6,495 nt of DNA from JAWWBN01 sp033720955 (GTDB taxonomy: Bacteria; Acidobacteriota; Thermoanaerobaculia; Multivoradales; JAHEKO01): NCBI GenBank assembly GCA_033720955.1, contig JAWWBN010000218.1, positions 1 to 6,495 on the forward strand, in the 5' to 3' direction. The position numbers and the translations under genes are program-made. Under the pieces are notes generated by a model that did no database searches, had not been told where the DNA came from, and worked only from the letters and a program-made list of their open reading frames with translations. Shown piece by piece: positions 1 through 6,202 of this stretch (within the stretch, counting starts at the first letter, position 1; each line of letters opens with the position of its first letter).

Positions 1-2078
1 CCCTCGCCGAGGTCGAAGTTGATCTGGGCCAGGTTCTCGCCCAGCGTGCGCCGCCCGGAGGCTGCCGAGGGCAGGCTGCCGATGAGCGAGAAGACCCGCT
101 GGAACGGCGGCCGCCCGGCGAGCTGCGCCTCGATCCGGCCGACGGTCTCCGCGGTGGTCTCGACCGGCGTGCCCTCCGGGAGCCGGAGCTGGAAGGCGAA
201 CTCGCCCTGCGCCAGGTCGGGCACCAGGTTGGTGCCCAGCCAGGGGACGGCGGCGATCGAGGCGGCGAAGAGCGCCACCGCCACCCCGACCACCGTCCAG
301 CGTCGCGCCAGGGCGCGCCGCAGCAGACCCGGGTAGACCCGGCCCACGGCGTCGAAGCCTCGCGCGAGCGGCGCCGTGACGAAGCCGAAGAGACGGCGGA
401 AGCCCCACCCGAGGGCGGCGACGGCGGCCAGGGCCGCGGCCGCCGCCAGACGCAGTGGGAAGAGCAGCACGGTGAGCAGCCGGCTCGCCCAGTGCCGGCC
501 GTCGCCCACCGGCGGCAGCTCCAAGGGCCCGAGCCTCACGGTCCAGGGCAGGCTCTCGGTGGAGCGGGGATCGGCGTCCCAGACGAAGAGAGTCCGGAAG
601 GCCTCGCGGCGACGGGCCTCGGGATCGAAGGCGGCGAGCGACGGGATGAGCGACAGCGAGACCACCAGGGAGGTCAGCAGCGAGAAGCAGATGGTCAGCG
701 CCTGGTCGCGGAAGAGCTGGCCGGCGATCCCCTCCACGAAGACGATGGGGAAGAAGACCGAGAGGGTGGTCAGGGTCGCCGCGGTCACCGCGCCGGCGAC
801 CTCGGAGGCGCCCAGCACCGCCGCCTCGCGGCGGCTCGCCCCCTCCCGCCGCCGGCGGTCGATCGCCTCCAGCACCACGATGGAGTTGTCCACCAGCATG
901 CCGATCCCCAGCGCCAGGCCGCCCAGGGACATGATGTTGAGGCTCACCCCGGCCTGCTGCATGGGCAGGAAGGTGGCGACGATCGACACCGGGATCGACA
1001 GCCCGATGATGGCCGTGGCCACCGGGTCGCGGAGGAAGAAGTAGAGCACCAGGATGGCCAGGATGCCCCCCAGCAGGGCTGCGTTCCACACCTGGCCGAC
1101 CGCCGCGGAGATGTAGAGCGACTGGTCCGTGAGGACGGTGATCTCCAGGTCCTCGGGCATCTCTCCGGCGAGCCGGTCGAGCTCGGCGCGGACCTCCTGC
1201 GCCACCGCCACCGTGTTGGCCGAGCCCTCGCGGTGCAGGGCCAGCTCCACCACCTCGCGGCCGTCGAGACGGGTGATCTCGTCGCGATCGCGGTGGCCGC
1301 GGGTGACGGTGGCCACGTCCTCCACCCGCACCCGGGTGCCGTCCCGCTCGCGGACCACCGTGCGCCGCAGTTGGTCGAGATCCACGAACTCGTGGAGGGT
1401 GCGCACCAGGTAGACGGCGTTGAAGTCCTTGAGCTGGCCGCCCGGCTGGTTGACGTTCTCGGCCGCCAGCGCCGTGGCCAGGTCGTCCAGGGTCAGGCCC
1501 AGCGCGGCGAGCCGGTCCTCGTCGGCCTCCACCAGGACCTCGGGGTCCAGGCCGCCGCGCACCTTGGCCGCCGCCACCCCGCGCACCGCCTCCAGCCGCT
1601 GCTTGAGCCACCGGTCGGCGAGCTGGCGCAGCTCGTCCAGCGGGCGGTCGCCGGAGAAGGCCAGCCGCAGGATCGGGTCCAGGGTGGGGTCGAAGCGGAG
1701 CACCCGCGAGGGCTCCGCCTCGCGGGGCAGCTCCACCAGGCCCAGCCGGTCGCGCACCTCCATCGCCGCGAAGTCCATCTCCTCGTCCCACTCGAACTCG
1801 AGGATGACCTCGGAGAGCCCGGAGCGCGACGTGGAGCGCATCTCCCGCACTCCCGGGATCACACCCAGCGCCTCCTCGACGGGCCGGGTGACGAACTGCT
1901 CGACCGACACCGGGGCGGCGTCGGGGTAGGAGGTCTGGACCGTCAGGGTGGGGTAGGAGAGGTCGGGGAGCAGCTCCACCGGCAGCCGCCGCGCGGCGAG
2001 AAAGCCGAAGGTGGTCACCGCCAGGGTGGCCATCATCACGGTGATCGGGCGGCGGACCGCGACGGCGGGAAGGCTCAT
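1..2078 (-). CDS. RND-family efflux permease, N-terminal 692 residues (runs off left edge)
   Basis: This is the inner-membrane, proton-driven pump subunit of a tripartite efflux system that would work with the adaptor encoded just upstream. Translation from the ATG at 2078 is open to the window edge. It starts MSLPAVAVRRPITVMM, the usual RND N-terminus leading into TM1 (about residues 10-28). The PN1-PC1 porter region follows, then TM2 (about 332-352, NAALLGGILAILVLYFFLRD) and the TM4 signature GIGMLVDNSIVVLEAID, with D397 and N398 aligning to the AcrB D407/D408 proton-relay pair. TM5-TM6 run to about 483, and TM7 (about 594-614) is followed by the usual GTNLVPDLAQGEF. The reading breaks off in the second porter repeat; a full protein would be about 1,050-1,150 aa. 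The start is fixed by an ATGA overlap with the adaptor stop, implying translational coupling. The TM4 motif resembles hydrophobe/multidrug RND pumps more than metal pumps, but the substrate cannot be read. The TM6-TM7 linker is about 110 residues, against about 40 in AcrB, and contains an extra hydrophobic stretch. Confidence 0.95.
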   Translation of the reverse strand, partial: MSLPAVAVRRPITVMMATLAVTTFGFLAARRLPVELLPDLSYPTLTVQTSYPDAAPVSVEQFVTRPVEEALGVIPGVREMRSTSRSGLSEVILEFEWDEEMDFAAMEVRDRLGLVELPREAEPSRVLRFDPTLDPILRLAFSGDRPLDELRQLADRWLKQRLEAVRGVAAAKVRGGLDPEVLVEADEDRLAALGLTLDDLATALAAENVNQPGGQLKDFNAVYLVRTLHEFVDLDQLRRTVVRERDGTRVRVEDVATVTRGHRDRDEITRLDGREVVELALHREGSANTVAVAQEVRAELDRLAGEMPEDLEITVLTDQSLYISAAVGQVWNAALLGGILAILVLYFFLRDPVATAIIGLSIPVSIVATFLPMQQAGVSLNIMSLGGLALGIGMLVDNSIVVLEAIDRRRREGASRREAAVLGASEVAGAVTAATLTTLSVFFPIVFVEGIAGQLFRDQALTICFSLLTSLVVSLSLIPSLAAFDPEARRREAFRTLFVWDADPRSTESLPWTVRLGPLELPPVGDGRHWASRLLTVLLFPLRLAAAAALAAVAALGWGFRRLFGFVTAPLARGFDAVGRVYPGLLRRALARRWTVVGVAVALFAASIAAVPWLGTNLVPDLAQGEFAFQLRLPEGTPVETTAETVGRIEAQLAGRPPFQRVFSLIGSLPSAASGRRTLGENLAQINFDLGE

Positions 2079-3181
2079 GCGCCCTCTTCGGTGACCTTGA
2101 CCCTCGCTCCGTCGGAGAGCGCCGAGGCGCCCACCGTGACCACCCGGTCGCCGGCGGCGAGCGGCTCGCCCCCGGCCACCACCTCGGCGATCTCCACCCG
2201 GTCGCCCTCCTCGAAGCCCAGCTTGACCTCGAGCTGCTCGACGACCTCCCCGTCGGCGACCCGGTAGAGGTACCAGCTCCGGCCCTCGGCCACCAGCGCC
2301 GGCCGGGGCACGATGAGGGCGTCCTCGTGGGTGTCGGTGACGATGCTCACCCGCACGAAGGCGCCGGGCCGCAGGGCTCCCGGCTCGGCGACGGTGGCGG
2401 TCACCTTGACCGTGCCGGAGGCGGGGTCCACCGCCGGGGCGATGCGCTCGATCCGCGCGTCCACCTCGGCGCCGGCGGCGTCGGCGGCGAGACGCACGCT
2501 CTGACCCGGGGCGAGCTGGGCCACGTGCCGCTCCGGGACGCTGATGTCGGCGTAGAGCGGCGACAGGTCGGCCAGGGTGTAGACCTCCGTGCCGTCGGCC
2601 ACGGTGGCGCCCGGGTCCAGGTGGCGGGTCAGGATCACCCCGGCGAAGGGAGCCCGGATCACGGTGCGGGCGAGCTCCAGCTCGGCCAGGGCGGCGGCGT
2701 TGGCGGCGTCCTCGGCGTCACGACGGGCGGTCTCGAACTGCTCGTCGCTCACCAGCTCCTGGCGGTGCAGCCGTTGGATGCGCTCGAACTCGCTCTGGCG
2801 GGTGCGGTGGGTGGTGCGGGCGCGCTCGGCGGCGATCTCCTGCTCGTCGTTCTCGAGGTAGGCCAGCGGCTGGCCCTCGCGCACCCGGTCGCCCTCCTCC
2901 ACAGCCAGCCGCTCGACCACGCCGCGGGTGCGGGCGGTCACGGTGGCGCGCTTCTCGGCGCGGAGAGTGGTGCTGGTGGTGTAGAGCGAGCTCAGGCTGC
3001 CGCGGATCACCTCGCCGGCGGCGACGGTGATCGCCTCCTCCGGCGACTCTTCGCCGTCGGGTCCGCCGTGGCCGGGGGCGGGTGCGTGGGCGGCGTCGCC
3101 CTCGCCGCCACAGCCGGCGAGGGCCAGCCAGACGGCGGCGAGCGGGAGCCAGAGGCGGGCGGTCTCGGCGCGGCGGATCAC
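2075..3181 (-). CDS. Efflux RND transporter periplasmic adaptor subunit (HlyD/MFP family lipoprotein)
   Basis: This membrane-fusion protein would link the downstream RND permease to an outer-membrane channel. Counting from the GTG at 3181 (368 aa), a short basic-hydrophobic signal ends in the lipobox LAGC (Cys about 24), so it should be a lipid-anchored periplasmic protein. A low-complexity Gly/Ala/Pro/Glu tether follows. The first half of the barrel-sandwich (lipoyl-like) domain is at about 79-112 (GVVERLAVEEGDRVREGQPL). A charged alpha-helical hairpin spans about 113-172, and the second lipoyl half (TVIRAPFAGVILTRHLDPGA) about 173-193. Beta-barrel and membrane-proximal domains fill the rest. 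Length and domain order are normal for the AcrA/MexA-type family. Two GTG codons sit six bases apart (3187 and 3181). The AGGAGG at 3196-3191 is 9 nt from the second but only 3 nt from the first, so I chose 3181. The gene ends in an ATGA overlap with the permease. It follows the glycosyltransferase/methyltransferase stop closely and may share its transcript. Confidence 0.95.
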   Translation of the reverse strand: MIRRAETARLWLPLAAVWLALAGCGGEGDAAHAPAPGHGGPDGEESPEEAITVAAGEVIRGSLSSLYTTSTTLRAEKRATVTARTRGVVERLAVEEGDRVREGQPLAYLENDEQEIAAERARTTHRTRQSEFERIQRLHRQELVSDEQFETARRDAEDAANAAALAELELARTVIRAPFAGVILTRHLDPGATVADGTEVYTLADLSPLYADISVPERHVAQLAPGQSVRLAADAAGAEVDARIERIAPAVDPASGTVKVTATVAEPGALRPGAFVRVSIVTDTHEDALIVPRPALVAEGRSWYLYRVADGEVVEQLEVKLGFEEGDRVEIAEVVAGGEPLAAGDRVVTVGASALSDGARVKVTEEGA

Positions 3182-3190
3182 GGGCACACT

Positions 3191-3196
3191 CCTCCT
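3191..3196 (-). promoter_or_regulatory. Shine-Dalgarno sequence (AGGAGG) of the adaptor gene
   Basis: The minus strand reads GAGAGGAGGAGT directly before GTG-CCC-GTG, a full-consensus anti-16S match. Its spacing of 9 nt favours the second GTG (3181) over the first (3187, 3 nt). It is the only strong ribosome binding site seen before any gene start in the window, fitting a gene translated from inside a polycistronic message. Confidence 0.75.
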
Positions 3197-3229
3197 CTCA
3201 GGTCAGTGCTGGGTACGGGAGGCCGGGGG

Positions 3230-4690
3230 TCACGGTTGCACTTGCGGGGACCCGGGCTTGCGGGCCACGGCCACGATGCCCAGCCCCGACCAGGGGAGCA
3301 GCCGGTCGAGACGCCGGAAGAGGGGCACCAGCAGGTCGAGGAGCTTGAGCTGGACCCGGCTGAAGCTCCGCCGGCGGAGGACCTTGCCGTTCCACCACCA
3401 GCCGAAGACCGACGCGCGGTTGAAGTCGCGCATCTTCTCGATCTCGAAGCCGGTGGCGGCGAGCTCCGAGCGCAGCATGTCGCGCTCGTACCGGCAGCGG
3501 TGGCCCAGCGCCTCGTCCAGCGAGGAGAAGAGCCGCTGGCCGCGCGGCACGTAGAGGACCAGCCGGCCCCCGGGGGCCAGGGCGCTCCCCAGGTTGCGCA
3601 GCGCCTTGACCGGGTCGGCGACGTGCTCGAGCACGTTGAGACAGATCACCGTGTCGAAGCGCCCGGCCAGGGGGGCGAAGGAGGCCGGATCCTCGAGGTC
3701 CACGCGGGCGACGTCGAGGTAGGGCTTGCCGCCCGCGAAGTTGCGCAGGTAGCCGAGGTAGTTCGCGTTGATGTCGGTGGCCAGGTAGTGGTCGCGCGGG
3801 ATCAGCCAGCCCGTCAGGTTGCCGATCCCGGCGCCGATCTCGAGCACCCGGTGACCCACCCACGGCTCCAGCGTCTGGGCCATCCAGCGGTTGAAGCGCC
3901 GCGCGCGCTCCAGGCTATGGAGGATGCGCCCGCCGTAGGCGTCCTCCTTGTAGAGGTCGTCCACCAGCCAGAACCGCACCATGGTGACGAGCGCCTTGAG
4001 GCCGTCGCGCCAGCCGATCTTCTTGCCTTCGCGGTAGGTGCGCCCGCGGTAGCTGATCGGCACCTCGTAGACGATCGCGTTGCGCTTGGCGATCTTGGCG
4101 GTGAGCTCGATCTCCATGCCGAAGTCGTTCGAGCGCAGCGGGATCGACTGCAGGAGCGGCCCGCGGAACATCTTGTAGCAGGTCTCGACGTCGGTCAGGT
4201 TGAGGTCGGTGAAGAGGTTCGAGAGGAAGGTGATGATCTTGTTGCCCAGGGTGTGGCGGAAGTAGATGACCCGCCGGCGGGCGCTGGCGGCGAAGCGGGA
4301 GCCGTAGACCGCGTCGGCGCCGTCGTCCAGGAAGGGTCTGACCAGCCGCCCCAGCTCGCGCGGGTCGTACTCCAGGTCGGCGTCCTGGAAGACGATCAGG
4401 TCGCCGGTGGCCGCCGCGATGGCGGTGCGGATGGCCGCCCCCTTGCCGCGGTTTCTCTCCTGGACGATGAGCCGGATCCGGTCCGGGTGCTGCGCGGCGA
4501 GGGCGCGCAGGATCTCCGTGGTGCCGTCGGTCGAGCCGTCGTCCACCACGATCACCTCGAGCTCGGAGACCGACTCGAGGTCGATCGCGAGCAGCCGGTC
4601 GAGGAGCTCGCCCACCAGGTAGCGCTCGTTGTAGACCGGGACCAGGACGCTCAGACGAACGCCGGCGGCGAAGGGGGAGGGACCACTCAT
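3230..4690 (-). CDS. Bifunctional glycosyltransferase family 2 / class I SAM-dependent methyltransferase
   Basis: This is a 486-aa, two-domain cytoplasmic or membrane-peripheral enzyme. The N-terminal half (about 10-240) is a GT2 (GT-A fold) glycosyltransferase of the dolichyl/polyprenyl-phosphate sugar transferase type. It shows VPVYNE (17-22), the nucleotide-binding DDGSTDGT (50-57), the metal-binding DAD (103-105, FQDADLEYDP), and the ETCYKMFR and GMEIELTAKIAKR segments typical of DPM1-like enzymes. A linker (about 245-280, with RRFNRWMAQTLEPWVGHR) leads into a Rossmann methyltransferase. That domain has motif I VLEIGAGIGN (282-291), acidic D306 after beta-2 (ATDIN), and NVLEHVADP (352-360) followed by LAPGGRLVLYVP. 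The C-terminus is basic-hydrophobic without a clear transmembrane helix. This fusion architecture is known in bacteria, so it is not a frameshift product. The likely role is to transfer a sugar from a nucleotide donor to a polyprenyl-phosphate or lipid and methylate a related substrate, but neither substrate can be read. The ATG at 4690 has no Shine-Dalgarno sequence. It may be the first gene of the efflux operon. Confidence 0.93.
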   Translation of the reverse strand: MSGPSPFAAGVRLSVLVPVYNERYLVGELLDRLLAIDLESVSELEVIVVDDGSTDGTTEILRALAAQHPDRIRLIVQERNRGKGAAIRTAIAAATGDLIVFQDADLEYDPRELGRLVRPFLDDGADAVYGSRFAASARRRVIYFRHTLGNKIITFLSNLFTDLNLTDVETCYKMFRGPLLQSIPLRSNDFGMEIELTAKIAKRNAIVYEVPISYRGRTYREGKKIGWRDGLKALVTMVRFWLVDDLYKEDAYGGRILHSLERARRFNRWMAQTLEPWVGHRVLEIGAGIGNLTGWLIPRDHYLATDINANYLGYLRNFAGGKPYLDVARVDLEDPASFAPLAGRFDTVICLNVLEHVADPVKALRNLGSALAPGGRLVLYVPRGQRLFSSLDEALGHRCRYERDMLRSELAATGFEIEKMRDFNRASVFGWWWNGKVLRRRSFSRVQLKLLDLLVPLFRRLDRLLPWSGLGIVAVARKPGSPQVQP

Positions 4691-4700
4691 GCGGTCGGTC

Positions 4701-4706
4701 AGTCTA
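4701..4706 (-). promoter_or_regulatory. Possible -10 element (TAGACT) for the glycosyltransferase/methyltransferase gene
   Basis: The minus strand reads TAGACT, 4 of 6 matches to TATAAT, ending 10 nt before the ATG at 4690. Transcription would start only a few bases before the ATG, so the message would be nearly leaderless, in agreement with the absence of a Shine-Dalgarno sequence. No convincing -35 hexamer is visible upstream (the 17-nt position is GC-only). The call is therefore weak. Confidence 0.3.
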
Positions 4707-4731
4707 CCGGAGCCGGCGCCGCAGCCGGCCC

Positions 4732-4761
4732 TCGACCGTCGGCCCCGCCCGCGGCTATTCT
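4732..4761 (+). promoter_or_regulatory. Possible sigma70-type promoter for the aminotransferase gene
   Basis: TCGACC (4732-4737, 4 of 6 to TTGACA) and TATTCT (4756-4761, 4 of 6 to TATAAT) are separated by 18 nt. TATTCT is one of the few AT-containing patches in this 113-nt divergent intergenic region. Transcription would begin near 4768, giving a leader of about 36 nt with no Shine-Dalgarno sequence before the ATG at 4804. Confidence 0.35.
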
Positions 4762-4772
4762 CTGCCCGCGGC
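4747..4772 (+). repeat. Exact 9-bp direct repeat flanking the putative -10
   Basis: GCCCGCGGC occurs at 4747-4755 and again at 4764-4772 with a 17-bp period. Each copy contains the palindrome CCGCGG. The eight bases between the copies (TATTCTCT) include the candidate -10 of the aminotransferase promoter. This could be a regulator binding site, or chance in GC-rich DNA. Confidence 0.4.
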
Positions 4773-4803
4773 GCGGCCCGACGCCGGTGCCCGCCCCCCG
4801 CTC

Positions 4804-6096
4804 ATGTCCGACCTCGAAGCCGTCAACAGCGCCCTCCGCGAGGCCAGCCCGGCCCTCTTCGAAGCCCTCTCGCCCCTCGGCCGCCGGGTGGCCTTCCCGC
4901 CCGACATCCCCTTCCAGGCGGCCCAGGCGAGGGGGGTCGCCTACAACGGCACCATCGGCCAGATCACCGACGGCCGCGGCGGCGCCGTGGCCCTGCCGTC
5001 GATCGAGAGGGCGCTCGCCGGCCTGGGCGGGGAGGACCTCGACCGCGCCGTGCTGTACTCACCGGTCGAGGGGATTCCCGAGGCGCGCCGGCTCTGGCGC
5101 GCGTGGCAGCGCCGCGGCCAGCCCGAGGAGCGGGTCTCGACCCTTCCCGTGGTCACCGTGGGGCTGACCCACGGCCTGTCGATCGCCGCCGATCTCTTCG
5201 GCGGCGAGGGGCGCGCGATCGCGGTGCCGTCGCCCTTCTGGGGCAACTCCCGCCAGACCTTCGCCAACCGCACCGGCGCGGTGATGAAGACGGCGCCGGC
5301 CTACCGCGGAGGGCGCTACGACCCCGAGTGGCCGCGGCGCGCCCTCGCCGACCTGCCCCCCGGCGAGCCGGCGGTGGCCATCGTCAACCTGCCGTCCAAT
5401 CCGGGCGGCTACTCCGTGACGCCGGACGAGGATGCCCGGCTGCGGGAGGCCCTCCTCGCCGAGGCCGACCGCCGTCCCCTGGTGGTGGTCTGCGACGACG
5501 CCTACGCCGGCCTGGTCTTCGAGCCCGAGGCGATGGCGGAGTCGATCTTCTGGCGTCTGGCCGGTGTCCATCCGAGCCTGGTGCCGGTCAAGGTGGACGG
5601 CGCCACCAAGGAGATTTCCTTCTTCGGCGCCCGGGTGGGCTTCGTGACCTTCGCCTTCGCCGAGGGCTCGCCGGCCGCGCAGGCGCTGGAGAGCAAGGTC
5701 AAGTGCCTGACCCGGGCGGCCCTGGGCTCGCCGGTCGCCGCCACCCAGGTGCTGCTTCTCCAGGCGCTGCGCGACGACACCCTGGAGACGCAGGTCGCCG
5801 AGGTGCGGGCGCTGCTGGGGCGCCGCTACCGGCGGCTGCGCGAGGCGCTGGCCGGCGTGGACCGGGCTCTGCTCCGGCCGCTGCCCTTCAATTCGGGCTG
5901 CTTCGCCCTGCTCGAGATTCCCGAGGAGCTCGGGATCGACTCGGAGTCCGTGCGGCGCCACCTGCTGGCGCAGCACGACGCCGGCGTCATCTCCATTGCT
6001 CCCCGCTACCTGCGGATCGCCTTCTGCTCGGTGGGCGAGGAGGCGCTGCCGGAGCTGGTCGCCCGGATCGAGGCCGGGGTCCGCGATCTGGCCTGA
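4804..6096 (+). CDS. Aminotransferase class I/II, fold-type I PLP-dependent enzyme
   Basis: A complete 430-aa enzyme that should transfer an amino group between an amino acid and a 2-oxo acid in the cytoplasm using pyridoxal phosphate. Catalytic residues line up with aspartate-aminotransferase-like enzymes. NLPSNPGG (N199) matches the PLP-contacting Asn motif. CDDAYAG supplies the pyridine-nitrogen Asp (D231) and the O3'-contacting Tyr (Y234). K269 in DGATKE is the Schiff-base lysine, R277 in FFGARVGF is the phosphate-binding Arg, and R404 in YLRIAFC corresponds to the Arg that binds the substrate alpha-carboxylate. The N-terminal YNGTIGQITD (48-57) and the small domain also look intact. Substrate specificity (aromatic, aspartate or other) cannot be read. 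The ATG at 4804 lacks a Shine-Dalgarno sequence, and no better in-frame start lies upstream. The gene diverges from the glycosyltransferase/methyltransferase (113-nt gap) and is followed by a long inverted repeat before the dipeptidase. Confidence 0.93.
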   Translation: MSDLEAVNSALREASPALFEALSPLGRRVAFPPDIPFQAAQARGVAYNGTIGQITDGRGGAVALPSIERALAGLGGEDLDRAVLYSPVEGIPEARRLWRAWQRRGQPEERVSTLPVVTVGLTHGLSIAADLFGGEGRAIAVPSPFWGNSRQTFANRTGAVMKTAPAYRGGRYDPEWPRRALADLPPGEPAVAIVNLPSNPGGYSVTPDEDARLREALLAEADRRPLVVVCDDAYAGLVFEPEAMAESIFWRLAGVHPSLVPVKVDGATKEISFFGARVGFVTFAFAEGSPAAQALESKVKCLTRAALGSPVAATQVLLLQALRDDTLETQVAEVRALLGRRYRRLREALAGVDRALLRPLPFNSGCFALLEIPEELGIDSESVRRHLLAQHDAGVISIAPRYLRIAFCSVGEEALPELVARIEAGVRDLA

Positions 6097-6102
6097 GGGC
6101 CA

Positions 6103-6172
6103 CCGGCCGCCCGGCGCGGAAGGGGCCGGACGCGCCTCTTCGGCCTTCGAGGACGTCCGGGCGGGCGGCCGG
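6103..6172 (+). terminator. Nested GC-rich inverted repeat after the aminotransferase gene (possible terminator)
   Basis: Starting 6 nt after the aminotransferase stop, an 11-bp perfect stem pairs CCGGCCGCCCG (6103-6113) with CGGGCGGCCGG (6162-6172). Inside it, CCGGACG (6126-6132) pairs with CGTCCGG (6154-6160), and inside that CCTC (6135-6138) pairs with GAGG (6149-6152). The left side carries a 12-nt bulge and the right side a single base between the outer and middle stems. No T-run follows, so it is not a canonical intrinsic terminator. It could stabilise the 3' end, terminate without a U-tract, or be a structured RNA or protein site. It separates two genes on the same strand. Confidence 0.5.
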
Positions 6173-6188
6173 GTCGGCCGCGTCGTAG

Positions 6189-6194
6189 TAGGCT
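6189..6194 (+). promoter_or_regulatory. Possible -10 element (TAGGCT) for the dipeptidase gene
   Basis: TAGGCT (3 of 6 to TATAAT, keeping the conserved TA at the start and T at the end) ends 8 nt before the ATG at 6203. There is no Shine-Dalgarno sequence in between and no recognisable -35. It resembles the TAGACT before the ATG at 4690 in sequence and spacing. A start this close would give a leaderless or nearly leaderless message. Confidence 0.3.
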
Positions 6195-6202
6195 CTCCGG
6201 CC

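Noticed and set aside
492..2267. A 591-codon plus-strand open frame opposite the RND permease
   Set aside because: It is rich in His, Gln, Gly and Arg, matches no family I know, and is fully antisense to a permease whose motifs are clear. Treated as a GC shadow.
3188..3229. A terminator or promoter between the glycosyltransferase/methyltransferase and the adaptor
   Set aside because: Apart from the Shine-Dalgarno sequence I found no hairpin, T-run or -10/-35 pair in this short gap.
3198..3863. A 221-codon minus-strand frame inside the methyltransferase domain
   Set aside because: It is same-strand but out of frame with the methyltransferase, is dominated by Arg/Pro/Gly/Ala, and has no motif. 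The in-frame reading carries all the methyltransferase signatures.
3230..4690. Possible frameshift joining two separate genes (glycosyltransferase and methyltransferase)
   Set aside because: The frame is continuous, the linker is conserved-looking rather than random, and the same two-domain architecture is a known protein class.
2327..5167. A 946-codon plus-strand open frame spanning the antisense of the adaptor and the glycosyltransferase/methyltransferase
   Set aside because: It lies over two well-supported minus-strand genes, crosses the divergent intergenic region and enters the aminotransferase in another frame. Its product is a Gly/Ala/Val/His/Gln/Asp-rich mixture with no recognisable domain. 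High-GC coding DNA commonly gives such antisense frames.
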